Shown: positions 6,947 through 14,561, numbered from the stretch's first letter. The stretch: DNA of 23,005 nucleotides from Ruminococcaceae bacterium UBA6842 (GCA_002451855.1 DKDS01000066.1:1036-24040); one strand, 5' to 3'. Notes: a model not told the origin generated them from the sequence alone. Numbers and translations are program-made.

Positions 6947-7861
6947 TTACTCTTCGGCAGTGCCCTTTATTTTCTTTAGCTGCGATGCTTCAAAATCACA
7001 TTCCTTGTTAAGCTCTTTAAGTCTTTCGCGGGAAAGCATCTTTTGCGGTCCGTAGAACTGCTGAACGCCGACCTGAATAAGACCGCCGATAAGAGAAGAG
7101 CACGCCCAATAGAACGCAACGCCGCCCGGCAGTGTAAAGCCGATGAACAGTGAAAGCAGGGGCATAGTAAGCATCATTCCCGCCATATTGGGAGAATCGG
7201 GGTTTATCTTCTTCTGCATTACAAGCGAAATTGCGCTTGTGAGCATCTGAGCCAAAAAGGCTATTATAGGCATTATCCATATAGGCTGAGCGTCGTGGAA
7301 GATGTCAAACGAAAACTTCGGAGTCTGGGTAAGATTTATTCCGAAAAAGTTGAAATCTATGGCGCCGAGCTTATCGGCAATCTGCGGAAAATCTATTGTT
7401 CCGTTTCTTACAGCCTCGATTATCTGAAGCTCCGCACGGGCGTTGGCTGTTGTGCCGAGCTGCTTTGCCGCCTCGGATATTACAGATGAATCTATGTGTA
7501 CAAGATAGGTAAGGGGAGACATAATGAGGTAGTAAATGCTCATCATAAGAACAAGGCGCAATACCATCGGCAGACAGCCGCCTGAGAGCGACACGCCCTC
7601 CTCTTGGTAAAGCTTTTGCATAGCCTCGTTATACTTTTGCTTATCGTCGCCGTATTTCTTCCTTAATTCATCAAGCTTCGGCTTTATACGGGTCTGCTGT
7701 ACCGAGGATTTTTGGCTTTTAATGCTGAGCGGTATAAGCAGGACATTGATAAGCAGTGTAAACATAAAAACCGCAGCGGCAAAATTGCCGCCGAAAAGAC
7801 CGGACAAAAATTCAAGCGCCCAGCCGAAAGGAATATTTATAATATTAAATAGTGTTTGCAT
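6947..7861 (-). CDS. yidC: Membrane protein insertase YidC/SpoIIIJ/Oxa1 family
   Basis: The 304-residue product has the five-helix Oxa1 core: TM1 about 27-46, a cytoplasmic coiled hairpin about 50-92, GGCLPM at about 94-99, and further TM segments about 98-122, 190-218, 228-248 and 252-270. It inserts proteins into the cytoplasmic membrane alone or with SecYEG. There is no lipobox. Where E. coli (R366) and Bacillus SpoIIIJ (R73) have the positively charged groove residue, this protein has Asn39 in TLLINVLLIPL, with no nearby Arg or Lys within the helix. An additional polar segment lies at about 125-180. The ATG at 7859-7861 has only a weak GGTG upstream. Confidence 0.95.
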   Translation of the reverse strand: MQTLFNIINIPFGWALEFLSGLFGGNFAAAVFMFTLLINVLLIPLSIKSQKSSVQQTRIKPKLDELRKKYGDDKQKYNEAMQKLYQEEGVSLSGGCLPMVLRLVLMMSIYYLIMSPLTYLVHIDSSVISEAAKQLGTTANARAELQIIEAVRNGTIDFPQIADKLGAIDFNFFGINLTQTPKFSFDIFHDAQPIWIMPIIAFLAQMLTSAISLVMQKKINPDSPNMAGMMLTMPLLSLFIGFTLPGGVAFYWACSSLIGGLIQVGVQQFYGPQKMLSRERLKELNKECDFEASQLKKIKGTAEE

Positions 7862-7899
7862 TTATACACCGTCCATTCGTGCCGAAAACACGGCAACGG

Positions 7900-8139
7900 T
7901 TATTTTTTGTTTTTTGTGCGCACCCGTTTTTCGGGCACGGGGTCATATCCGCCCTTGCAAAGCGGATTGCAACGCAAAATGCGCCGCAAAGCGAGCACGG
8001 AGCCGACTATTACACCCCTTTTTTCTATCGCCTCAATAGCATAGGATGAACAGGTCGGGGTAAATCGGCAGCACGGTATCTTGCTCGGAGAAATGTTCTT
8101 TTGATAAAACCTAATTATTCGAATTAACAGCTTTTTCAT
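7900..8139 (-). CDS. yidD: Membrane protein insertion efficiency factor YidD
   Basis: The 79-residue product starts MKKLLIRIIRFYQKNISPSK and carries the family signature CCRFTPTCSSYA, followed by CNPLCKGGYDPVP. YidD is a small membrane-associated protein encoded between rnpA and yidC that supports insertion. The chosen ATG at 8137-8139 lies inside the end of rnpA (29-base overlap). A start 11 codons earlier is possible but adds residues not typical of the family. The ribosome binding site is weak, consistent with translational coupling to rnpA. Confidence 0.93.
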   Translation of the reverse strand: MKKLLIRIIRFYQKNISPSKIPCCRFTPTCSSYAIEAIEKRGVIVGSVLALRRILRCNPLCKGGYDPVPEKRVRTKNKK

Positions 8140-8485
8140 CTGTCTGAGTCTTTTCCGTAACGCCGGCGTCATTAAGCAGTTTTTTCATAGACGCGGCGGC
8201 GGCAGTGCTTTTAATAGTCAGTATTTTCGTTCTTGCTACGATTACAAAGTCGTATCCGTCCTTTAAGGCAGGCAGACATTCGCGGAATGCGGCATACACA
8301 ACACGCTTTGCGCGGTTGCGCTGTACGGCGCCGCCGAGCTTTTTTCCCGCTGTTATCCCAAGCCGCACACCGTAACGGTTTTTCATTACATACACAACAA
8401 AATAGGGTGAAACAAAAGCCTTGCCCTTATTGTATGCACGGCGGAAAATATAATTTTCCTTGATTTTAATTAGTTTTTTCTTCAT
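8111..8485 (-). CDS. rnpA: Ribonuclease P protein component
   Basis: The 124-residue product is basic and contains the RNase P protein motif RNRAKRVVYAAFR (about 57-69), which binds the catalytic RNA during 5' maturation of tRNAs. The N-terminal IKENYIFRRAYNKGK is typical. The C-terminus is extended by about 15 polar residues (EKTQTDEKAVNSNN) overlapping yidD. The ATG at 8483-8485 is chosen; GTG five codons earlier is an alternative, and neither has a clear ribosome binding site. It follows rpmH after a spacer of about 140 bases containing an attenuator-like hairpin. Confidence 0.95.
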   Translation of the reverse strand: MKKKLIKIKENYIFRRAYNKGKAFVSPYFVVYVMKNRYGVRLGITAGKKLGGAVQRNRAKRVVYAAFRECLPALKDGYDFVIVARTKILTIKSTAAAASMKKLLNDAGVTEKTQTDEKAVNSNN

Positions 8486-8599
8486 AACTGTCTGTATCAC
8501 GCCCGAAAGAAAATAATCGGGTCAGTCCCGTAAAACGGGCAACCGCAGGCTTAACGCTTATAATAACGACAGAACAGCGCCGAAACGCGTTAGTCATTA

Positions 8600-8629
8600 T
8601 AAAAGGAAAAGCCACGGTGAAGTGGCTTT
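8600..8629 (-). terminator. Terminator/attenuator overlapping the end of rpmH
   Basis: A perfect 8-base stem AAAGCCAC/GTGGCTTT (8622-8629 and 8608-8615) with a 6-base loop is followed on the minus strand by TTCCTTTT. The stem includes bases of the rpmH stop codon. It probably reduces transcription into rnpA, giving more L34 than RnpA. The remaining 8501-8600 spacer holds further small CCCG/CGGG hairpins but no obvious promoter. Confidence 0.7.
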
Positions 8630-8762
8630 AGTATGTCAACTGCTTTCTGCCCTTAGCTCTGCGTCTTGCGAGAACCTTGCGGCCGTTGGATGTTGCCATT
8701 CTCTTTAAAAAGCCGTGCTCCTTTTTTCTGTGGAGCTTCTTAGGCTGATATGTCCTTTTCAT
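8628..8762 (-). CDS. rpmH: 50S ribosomal protein L34
   Basis: A short 44-residue reading frame, MKRTYQPKKLHRKK followed by EHGFLKRMATSNGRK and ending in RKQLTY, is the highly conserved arginine/lysine-rich L34. The ATG at 8760-8762 follows AAGGAGG. It heads the classical rpmH-rnpA-yidD-yidC-jag cluster. In many bacteria rpmH lies next to dnaA and oriC; here the upstream neighbour is a LOG-family gene instead. Confidence 0.97.
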   Translation of the reverse strand: MKRTYQPKKLHRKKEHGFLKRMATSNGRKVLARRRAKGRKQLTY

Positions 8763-8850
8763 TTGCGAAACCTCCTTGAATCAGTATGTTGGCGGTTATG
8801 CGGACCGTAATACAAAGTCCTGACAAGAAGCCATAACCTATCGAGTATAA

Positions 8851-8880
8851 ATTATAACTCAAAGCCTGTACCTATGTCAA
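8851..8880 (-). promoter_or_regulatory. Promoter of rpmH
   Basis: Perfect TTGACA (8875-8880) and perfect TATAAT (8851-8856) are separated by 18 bases on the minus strand. The leader to rpmH is about 80 bases. The -35 directly abuts the hairpin ending the upstream operon. Confidence 0.88.
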
Positions 8881-8882
8881 TA

Positions 8883-8912
8883 AAAAGTTTTTTAAATAAG
8901 CAAAAAACTTTT
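8883..8912 (-). terminator. AT-rich hairpin at the end of the ltaS-like/nudix/LOG operon
   Basis: Perfect 11-base arms AAAAGTTTTTT/AAAAAACTTTT (8902-8912 and 8883-8893) overlap the LOG gene stop. The stem has a single G-C pair, so it is a weak terminator at best, and the next promoter begins two bases later. Confidence 0.5.
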
Positions 8913-9501
8913 ATTTCGTCTCCTTTGCGGTGTATCTGAGTTCCTCGGTCACAAAGTCTGCCGTCGGATTTGCCTCAAGATAGTCAAGCAGCTTGTCCTG
9001 CGAGTCAAATACCGCAAACAGCTTTAAATTATCGGGCGATATAAAGTGCTTGAGTACAGAAGATTCAAGCTGTTTTATCAAACTGTTGTAATATCCGCAG
9101 GTGTTAAGAACAGCTATCGGCTTTGAGTGTCTGCCGAGCTGTTTAAGCGTGAAAATTTCAAAAAATTCGTCAAGCGTACCGGGTCCGCCGGGAGTAATTA
9201 CAAAGGCGTCCGCCTTTGATTCCATGACTGCTTTGCGTTCGCGCATGGTTTCGGTGTATATTACTTCGTCACATTCCTCGTATATAACTCCGCCCGAAGC
9301 GAGAAATTCCGGCACTACGCCGATTATTTTGCCGCCGCCGCTTTTTACGCCCCGTGCGGCAGCACCCATAAGTCCATGCTTACCGCCGCCGAAAACAAGG
9401 GTATGACCTCTTAGAGCGAGCTTTGTCCCCAAAATCTCTACCGGCTTTATATATACACCGGCTATAACGCTGCTTGAAGCGCCGTATACGCAAATATTCA
9501 T
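8911..9501 (-). CDS. LOG-family protein (putative nucleoside-5'-monophosphate phosphoribohydrolase)
   Basis: The 196-residue Rossmann-fold product carries FGGGKHGLMGAAARG (about 37-51), the catalytic-type MRERK (86-90) and PGGPGTLDE (104-112), the signature of the LOG/lysine-decarboxylase-like family. Plant and bacterial members cleave cytokinin or purine nucleotide monophosphates to the base and ribose 5-phosphate. The substrate in this organism is unknown. It overlaps the upstream Nudix gene by four bases (ATGA). Pairing with a Nudix hydrolase suggests nucleotide salvage or clean-up (inference). Confidence 0.92.
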   Translation of the reverse strand: MNICVYGASSSVIAGVYIKPVEILGTKLALRGHTLVFGGGKHGLMGAAARGVKSGGGKIIGVVPEFLASGGVIYEECDEVIYTETMRERKAVMESKADAFVITPGGPGTLDEFFEIFTLKQLGRHSKPIAVLNTCGYYNSLIKQLESSVLKHFISPDNLKLFAVFDSQDKLLDYLEANPTADFVTEELRYTAKETK

Positions 9502-9983
9502 AGCACACCTGATTTGATATCTAATATTTTTCCGTTTAAGACGGCTTTTAAAAGGGTATCGCCCATATATTCAAGTTTTAACAAAAAGAAGGGCGCATTT
9601 TCTTCGAGCAAGCGAAGAAATATCTTGTCGCCCTCCCAAATAGGCAGGGAAAAGAGCCGTTCCTTTTTAACCCATTCAAGCACGCCCTCATCGCAATCCT
9701 TGATTTTTCCCGAAAAGCTGTCGGAATAAAAAATATGCATATATTCGGTTTCCCATTTGTCCGACACAAAGGTTACAATTCCACGGTACTCTGCGTCTTT
9801 AAGAGTAAGCCCCGTTTCTTCGTATACCTCACGGAGGTTACATTCCTCGGGACTTTCCTTATCCTCAAATTTACCGCCTATGCCGACCCATTTGTCACGG
9901 TTAAGGTCATTTTCCTTTTTTATGCGGTGGAGCATAAGGTAGCATCCGTCTTTTTCAATGTGGCATAGGGTAGTGTTGCGCAT
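9498..9983 (-). CDS. Nudix hydrolase (8-oxo-dGTP/nucleotide diphosphatase type)
   Basis: The 161-residue product contains a complete Nudix box at residues 37-59 (G-x5-E-x7-REVYEETGL), with the catalytic metal-binding glutamates. The opening RNTTLCHIEKDGCYLMLHR resembles MutT-type 8-oxo-dGTP diphosphatases, but substrate cannot be fixed from sequence. The start codon at 9981-9983 overlaps the upstream stop (TAATG), and its own stop overlaps the next start (ATGA). It is therefore translated in a tightly coupled operon between the LtaS-like sulfatase and the LOG protein. Confidence 0.93.
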   Translation of the reverse strand: MRNTTLCHIEKDGCYLMLHRIKKENDLNRDKWVGIGGKFEDKESPEECNLREVYEETGLTLKDAEYRGIVTFVSDKWETEYMHIFYSDSFSGKIKDCDEGVLEWVKKERLFSLPIWEGDKIFLRLLEENAPFFLLKLEYMGDTLLKAVLNGKILDIKSGVL

Positions 9984-12196
9984 TATTCGTTCTCCGATGA
10001 GGAGCTTTCGTCTTCAGTCACTTCGGGGACATAGCCGTTTATATAGAATACATCCCTGTCAATATTCTTTTGGTCGAAAATATTGTTGTACTGAATTTTC
10101 TCGTACTCGTCAAGCAAATGACTGTACGGCGAAACATCGCTCCATTTATAGTAATTGTTTTCATTGTCTATATAACCCACGGTGTCTATTACGGGCAGGG
10201 TCTCCGAAAGCTTTAACAGATACTGATTATATTCCGAAAGCTTAACCCCGGCAGTCTTAAGCACAAGCGAGGAAAGATAATTTGCGCTAAGCCGGTCTAT
10301 CTGCTGTTCGCCTATGTCGTAATTTGCCCATATAATGAACGGGGTAATATGGCGGCTTTGCTCCTGTTGGGGAGTAAGACCCGAAAGGCTGTCAACACCG
10401 AGCGCCTCGCATATAAACTCTGTTTCAACCGACGGCTGATGGTCGCCGAACATACAAATAACCGTAGGCTCCTTAACGGTGCTGAAATACTCAATCAGCT
10501 CTTTAAAGGCGTTGTCACTTGCCTTTACAAGCGATAGGTATTTGTTTGCTTTTATATAATTCTTTGAAACAGAGGTGGCGTAAATGCTCTCGTCGAAATT
10601 AACACAGCTTGTGGTATATCCTCCGTGATTCTGCATCGTTACATTGAACGCAAAATACGGTGTGGACTTATCCCTTTGCTCGTAATCCCTTATAAGCAGC
10701 TTATAATCGTATGAATCGCTTATATACTGACGGATGAGCATATTTTCACCCGGATATACCTCTTCAACACGCTGCTGTAAATAGTTCGGGTCGCTGCCGT
10801 TTGCCTGATATTCCCTCATAAGCGAAATATCCATTATATTTTCAAGGCTGACAAATTTGTCAAAGCCCATATATTTATAAACATCGGTGCGGTTCCAGCC
10901 TACCGCGTAATACGGATGAAGCGCGAGAGCCGAATAGCTCTGGGCTTTCAGTGTGGACACAAGCGACGCCAGCGGATTCTTAATATAAAGCATATATGCG
11001 TTGCTGCCCGACGGCAAAAACGCGGTCGTGTGGCCGGTTAAAAACTCAAATTCCGTATTTGATGTGCCGGCGCCTATTACAGGCACATATAAATTACCCT
11101 TTATGGTGTTTTTTGTGAGGCTGTGCATAAACGGCATATAATCTTCGTTTGTGGTAAGGTTTCCGAGCACTTGAAGGTCGGAAAGCGACTCGTTCATTAT
11201 ACAGATTATATTAGGCTTAGTATAATCATCGTCGCCTTTTGTGCTGTCGGTGTTCGAACTGTTTTTATCGACCACGCTGTTTACATAGTTTTTGATTTCA
11301 TCGGGGTTATAGTTGTTCGGCTCCGACATATACAAATATTTCGTGTTGCAGAAAAAGTTAAAGGCAAAGCCGTAATTGTGGTATCCTCTTGTCTGATTCC
11401 AGAAATCGGGACGCACGCCCGCATTGGCAAAAACGCTTGTAAAATAGAAGAGTATAAGCAGCACGGATGAAAATGTGCCCGCAAACGCGCGCGAAATAAC
11501 CTTTGTTAAAGTATTGTATTTAGGAGTTCTCATTTTCACGCCGAGAATTATCGTGAAAATGAATATCATAGATGCCGTCATTACCTTGTAGGTAGGGGTG
11601 TAGTTGTATGTATTCGCAACACCCGCGGCGGTTTTTATGCTCAAAAAATCCATCGGTAAAAACGGAGTGCCTCTGAAGTCCATAATATAGCTGTGGGCAA
11701 CGGCAAGTCCGAAAAGTATGGGATTTACAATAAGCAGGGGAAGCCTGATACTTCCCGAAAGCGCGAAAACCAAGAAATAAAGGATTATAACAAGCAGATA
11801 ATTTCCGAGAAATCCCAAATATGTCATATTGTAAATAAACACATTGTTAAGGCATTCCGTCATAGTTATCGTTACAAACGGCATAAGAAGCAAAAACAGA
11901 AGATGCCATATTTTATTAAGCAGGTCGTTCTTGATTTTTACGGTATAAGCCGCGGTCAGACCTAAAACAAATGTGCTCAGGAGAGTTGCCGCGAGGAGTA
12001 TCCATTTTGCGGAAAAATCCTGCGATGTGTATGCGTTAACATCAAGAATTACGGCGATAAGCGTTATCACGCATATTGAAGCGCCTGTTATCTTCGAGCG
12101 TTTGGTTGAAGAAGCTTCAAAGTTATTTTTAAAAAATTCAGGTACAGTATTTGTAAAAAAGCCGAGAACATTGTTCCATGCTTTTCTCAAAGCCAT
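9983..12196 (-). CDS. LTA-synthase-family membrane sulfatase (putative phosphoglycerol/phospho-group transferase)
   Basis: The 737-residue product has an N-terminal membrane half with several TM helices (about 38-55, 63-84, 95-112, 128-165, 205-220 and 238-256). An extracellular sulfatase-fold domain follows (about 327-660). Residues matching the LtaS active site are visible: Glu336 (MNESLSD), Thr378 in GAGTSNTEFE as nucleophile, Trp434/Arg436 (GWNRTD), His524 (NHGGY), and Asp585-His586 (FGDHQPS). LtaS enzymes polymerise glycerol phosphate from phosphatidylglycerol onto a glycolipid anchor. The polymer here is not known and the family is broad. The N-terminus is longer than S. aureus LtaS, and the C-terminus ends in a Ser/Glu tail. 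The ATG at 12194-12196 follows AAAGGAA. Confidence 0.9.
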   Translation of the reverse strand: MALRKAWNNVLGFFTNTVPEFFKNNFEASSTKRSKITGASICVITLIAVILDVNAYTSQDFSAKWILLAATLLSTFVLGLTAAYTVKIKNDLLNKIWHLLFLLLMPFVTITMTECLNNVFIYNMTYLGFLGNYLLVIILYFLVFALSGSIRLPLLIVNPILFGLAVAHSYIMDFRGTPFLPMDFLSIKTAAGVANTYNYTPTYKVMTASMIFIFTIILGVKMRTPKYNTLTKVISRAFAGTFSSVLLILFYFTSVFANAGVRPDFWNQTRGYHNYGFAFNFFCNTKYLYMSEPNNYNPDEIKNYVNSVVDKNSSNTDSTKGDDDYTKPNIICIMNESLSDLQVLGNLTTNEDYMPFMHSLTKNTIKGNLYVPVIGAGTSNTEFEFLTGHTTAFLPSGSNAYMLYIKNPLASLVSTLKAQSYSALALHPYYAVGWNRTDVYKYMGFDKFVSLENIMDISLMREYQANGSDPNYLQQRVEEVYPGENMLIRQYISDSYDYKLLIRDYEQRDKSTPYFAFNVTMQNHGGYTTSCVNFDESIYATSVSKNYIKANKYLSLVKASDNAFKELIEYFSTVKEPTVICMFGDHQPSVETEFICEALGVDSLSGLTPQQEQSRHITPFIIWANYDIGEQQIDRLSANYLSSLVLKTAGVKLSEYNQYLLKLSETLPVIDTVGYIDNENNYYKWSDVSPYSHLLDEYEKIQYNNIFDQKNIDRDVFYINGYVPEVTEDESSSSENE

Positions 12197-12285
12197 ATAT
12201 CAGCATTCCTTTCAAGCATTGTGCGGGCAGAGCCCTACACGGTTTTGCTGTTGCTTTTATATTGCCGCATTATTCAGCGTACAGA

Positions 12286-12459
12286 TTATTATACCATAAT
12301 TGCAAAGACCAAAGGTCTTTTACGGCGTAAGCCGTGCCGTGCCGCAGCACGGCGGCTGTTTTGATACAATGTTTTTATACGAAAATCTCCGATTTTCTTA
12401 GCGCAGTATGCGCTTTGGCGGCGTACCACCGCCGCCAATATAAAGTTATTATACCATAA
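12286..12459. repeat. Array of six short palindromes flanked by 14-bp direct repeats
   Basis: TTATTATACCATAA occurs at 12286-12299 and again at 12446-12459. Between them are six back-to-back palindromes: AAAGACC/GGTCTTT (12304-12320), ACGGC/GCCGT (12322-12335), GCCGTGC/GCACGGC (12336-12353), GAAAATC/GATTTTC (12381-12397), GCGCA/TGCGC (12401-12413) and TGGCGGCG/CGCCGCCA (12416-12437). No coding frame is apparent. The layout looks like a small non-autonomous or REP-like element with a target duplication (inference). If transcribed from the promoter at 12448-12475 it would form a highly structured leader of the LtaS-like gene. The rest of the 340-base gap holds that promoter and the muramidase terminator. 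Confidence 0.7.
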
Positions 12460-12475
12460 AATTATTAAATTTCAA
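12448..12475 (-). promoter_or_regulatory. Promoter of the LtaS-like/Nudix/LOG operon
   Basis: TTGAAA (12470-12475), a 16-base spacer ending in TGG and TATAAT (12448-12453) lie on the minus strand. The -10 is inside one copy of the 14-bp repeat. The second copy (12288-12293) repeats the TATAAT nearer the gene but without a recognisable -35. Confidence 0.7.
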
Positions 12476-12480
12476 CCAAA

Positions 12481-12530
12481 AAATACGCCCCGTTTATCCA
12501 AAACGCCGTCGGGCGCCCGATAAACGGGGC
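12481..12530 (-). terminator. Terminator of the GH25 muramidase gene
   Basis: A perfect 12-base stem GCCCCGTTTATC/GATAAACGGGGC (12519-12530 and 12487-12498) has a loop containing GGGCGCCC. It is followed on the minus strand by GTATTTTTT. It starts six bases after the stop. Confidence 0.88.
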
Positions 12531-12536
12531 AAAATT

Positions 12537-14495
12537 TTAATTTTGAGTTATCCAGACGTCAAGGTCGACATTGCCGTCGATACCGTCGATACTGCCTTTT
12601 GAGGTATATTGCCAAATATCATAGCTTCTGTCGAAATCATTAACGCAGTCGTCATATTCCGCAACCCACTTACTTACGGTTGCGTACCATCCGTCTGTCA
12701 TTTTTTCGTTCCAAAATGCAGAGCGGCTTGAATATATACCCATTTTATATCCGAGAGCGTTAAGTCTCGAATTAAACTCCTGCATTATCAAAAGCAGCTC
12801 TTCATTGCTTATGGTACGCCAATCGAGACTTTTTGTATTCTCGACATCTATATAAACAGGCGAGGTTACGGTTTTGCCCGCAAGCAATCTTTGAATATGC
12901 GCGATTTCGCTGTCTATATTGTCCTTGCTTACCGCATATGTAAAGAAATATATTTTTACGGGTATGTTAAGGCGCATACATTCGTTGTAATTCCGTTCAA
13001 ACTGTTTATCGTCCTGAGATTTCATATCATCTCCGAGACCGCACCGAAGTATCGCAAAATCGATTTGAGGCTTAACCCTTTCCCAATCAATCTCTCCCTG
13101 ATAGTGGGATACATCGATGCCGAATTTTGGGTTTTGATTTGCCCTGATGGCGGGATTGTTTATATCGGCTTGACCGTTTGTTACATGGTAATAATCTCCG
13201 CCGCGGTTTCTTGAAAATCCTGTGTAGCCCCAGTTAATCTTACCGTTTTCAACATAGTAGCGTTTATTACCGTATTCTACAATACCCGTATATCCGGAAC
13301 TGAAAATACCGCCTTCTATGTAATACCAGTCTTCATCGAGCTGGACAAGGCTTGTAAAGCCCCAGTTAATAATGCCGTTCATAACATAATAGCTTGTTCC
13401 GTAGAACTCGGAAAGTCCTGTGTAATTCCAGTTGAGCTTTCCGTTTTCCACATAATACCAAACGCCGTAATAGCAGGTAAGACCGGTATAATTCCAATTT
13501 ATCGTACCGTTTTCAACATAAAAGAACTTTCCGTCATAAGCCGCAAGCCCGTTGTAATTACGGTTCAATGCGCCGTTTTCTATATAAAACCAAACTCCGC
13601 CGATTTCGGTAAGCCCCGTGCGGCTCCAATCAATAGTACCGTTCTGCACAAAATACGAAGTGCCGTAGTATTCGGTAAGCCCTCTGTACCCAGTGTTTAA
13701 TGCACCGTTTTCAAAATAATACCATACACCGTTTATTTCCTTAAGACCGATAAGCTTATTGTTCATTATGCCGGCTTCTATATAGTATCTTGCTCCCATA
13801 TATTCCGCAAAGCCAGTGTAGCCCCAATTAACAGTGCCGTTTTCTACATAGTACCGGGTGCCGTAGTATTCGGTAAGCCCAGTGAAATTCCATTTAAGAG
13901 CGCCGTTCTCCACATAATACCATGTTCCGTAGTAATTGGTAAGACCGGTATATCCCCAGTTGACTTCACCGTTTGTAACATAATACCAAGTGCCGTTATA
14001 TTGCGTAAGCCCCGCATAATTCCAGTTGAGCTCGCCATTTTCTACATAATACCAAATTCCGCAGTAATATGTAATGCCGGTATATCCCCAGTTAAGTATT
14101 CCGTTTTCAACATAGTACCAAGTACCGTAAAAATTTGTAAGACCGGTGTATCCCCAGTTGAGCTTTCCGTTTTCAACGAAGTACCATGTGCCGTAATAGC
14201 AGGTAAGTCCTGAATAGCTCCAGTTAACAGTGCCGTTTTCAACATAGTACCATGCTCCGTCGTAAGAGGCAAGACCGGTATATCCCCAATTAAGAATACC
14301 GTTCTCCACATAATACCAGGAGCCGTAATACTCGGCAAGACCTGTGTATGAGGTGTCAGTATAGCCTTCGTCCCCGTAGTACCACACTCCGTTGCTGTCC
14401 TGTCTTAAAGAATAACTACCGGCGGCAAACGCACCGAAAGGAACAGCGGCAAGAATTAATATTACCGATAATAATACCAGCAGTGCTTTTTTCAT
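12537..14495 (-). CDS. Secreted GH25 muramidase with about 18 tandem wall-binding-type repeats
   Basis: The 652-residue product has a signal peptide (1-24, ending GAFA) and about 18 tandem 22-residue repeats (35-430, consensus YGTWYYVENGxLNWGYTGLT). A C-terminal GH25 lysozyme domain follows (about 457-652). GH25 hallmarks are DVSHYQG at 461-467, the catalytic-type YIDVE (Asp550, Glu552) and WQYTSKGSIDGIDGNVDLD (628-646). GH25 enzymes cut the MurNAc-beta-1,4-GlcNAc bond of peptidoglycan. The aromatic/glycine repeats resemble choline-binding/CW-type modules, whose ligand is unknown here. The gene sits directly after a tRNA and its terminator, and I see no convincing promoter between that terminator and the AAGGGGAA ribosome binding site. 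It could act in wall remodelling or competition. Confidence 0.93.
   Translation of the reverse strand: MKKALLVLLSVILILAAVPFGAFAAGSYSLRQDSNGVWYYGDEGYTDTSYTGLAEYYGSWYYVENGILNWGYTGLASYDGAWYYVENGTVNWSYSGLTCYYGTWYFVENGKLNWGYTGLTNFYGTWYYVENGILNWGYTGITYYCGIWYYVENGELNWNYAGLTQYNGTWYYVTNGEVNWGYTGLTNYYGTWYYVENGALKWNFTGLTEYYGTRYYVENGTVNWGYTGFAEYMGARYYIEAGIMNNKLIGLKEINGVWYYFENGALNTGYRGLTEYYGTSYFVQNGTIDWSRTGLTEIGGVWFYIENGALNRNYNGLAAYDGKFFYVENGTINWNYTGLTCYYGVWYYVENGKLNWNYTGLSEFYGTSYYVMNGIINWGFTSLVQLDEDWYYIEGGIFSSGYTGIVEYGNKRYYVENGKINWGYTGFSRNRGGDYYHVTNGQADINNPAIRANQNPKFGIDVSHYQGEIDWERVKPQIDFAILRCGLGDDMKSQDDKQFERNYNECMRLNIPVKIYFFTYAVSKDNIDSEIAHIQRLLAGKTVTSPVYIDVENTKSLDWRTISNEELLLIMQEFNSRLNALGYKMGIYSSRSAFWNEKMTDGWYATVSKWVAEYDDCVNDFDRSYDIWQYTSKGSIDGIDGNVDLDVWITQN
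13206..14393 (-). repeat. 66-bp tandem repeat tract (18 units of 22 codons)
   Basis: This tract encodes residues 35-430 of the muramidase. Most units keep WYY-x-ENG and YTGL. Units at about residues 233-254 and 387-408 are the most diverged, and a further decayed unit (RGGDYYHVTNG) follows at 431-441. DNA copies differ at many third positions, so most duplications look old. Confidence 0.9.
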
Positions 14496-14518
14496 AATTT
14501 TTCCCCTTTTTACCCATA

Positions 14519-14554
14519 TTAAAAAAGTCCCGATACGCGTTTGTTTATCGGGAC
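14519..14554 (-). terminator. Terminator after tRNA-Arg
   Basis: A perfect 9-base stem GTCCCGATA/TATCGGGAC (14546-14554 and 14527-14535) is followed on the minus strand by six T. It lies seven bases past the tRNA 3' end and about 24 bases before the muramidase start. Confidence 0.88.
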
Positions 14555-14561
14555 AATTATT

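Noticed and set aside
8763..8910. oriC upstream of rpmH
   Set aside because: No dnaA gene and no cluster of TTATCCACA-like boxes; only a promoter and a terminator-like hairpin.
11693..11965. Plus-strand frame of 90 codons rich in Lys and Gln
   Set aside because: Antisense to the TM helices of the LtaS-like protein; the composition is the expected shadow of a membrane-protein gene.
12304..12320. AAAGACC/GGTCTTT hairpin as an independent terminator
   Set aside because: Followed by only a few T on the plus strand with no plus-strand gene; better explained as part of the palindrome array.
13844..14338. Overlapping minus-strand frames inside the muramidase repeats
   Set aside because: They are shadow frames created by the 66-bp periodicity, with low-complexity content and no start signals.
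13206..14393. Regular 66-bp repeats as a CRISPR array
   Set aside because: The repeats are in frame, contiguous without spacers, and encode aromatic wall-binding-type modules.
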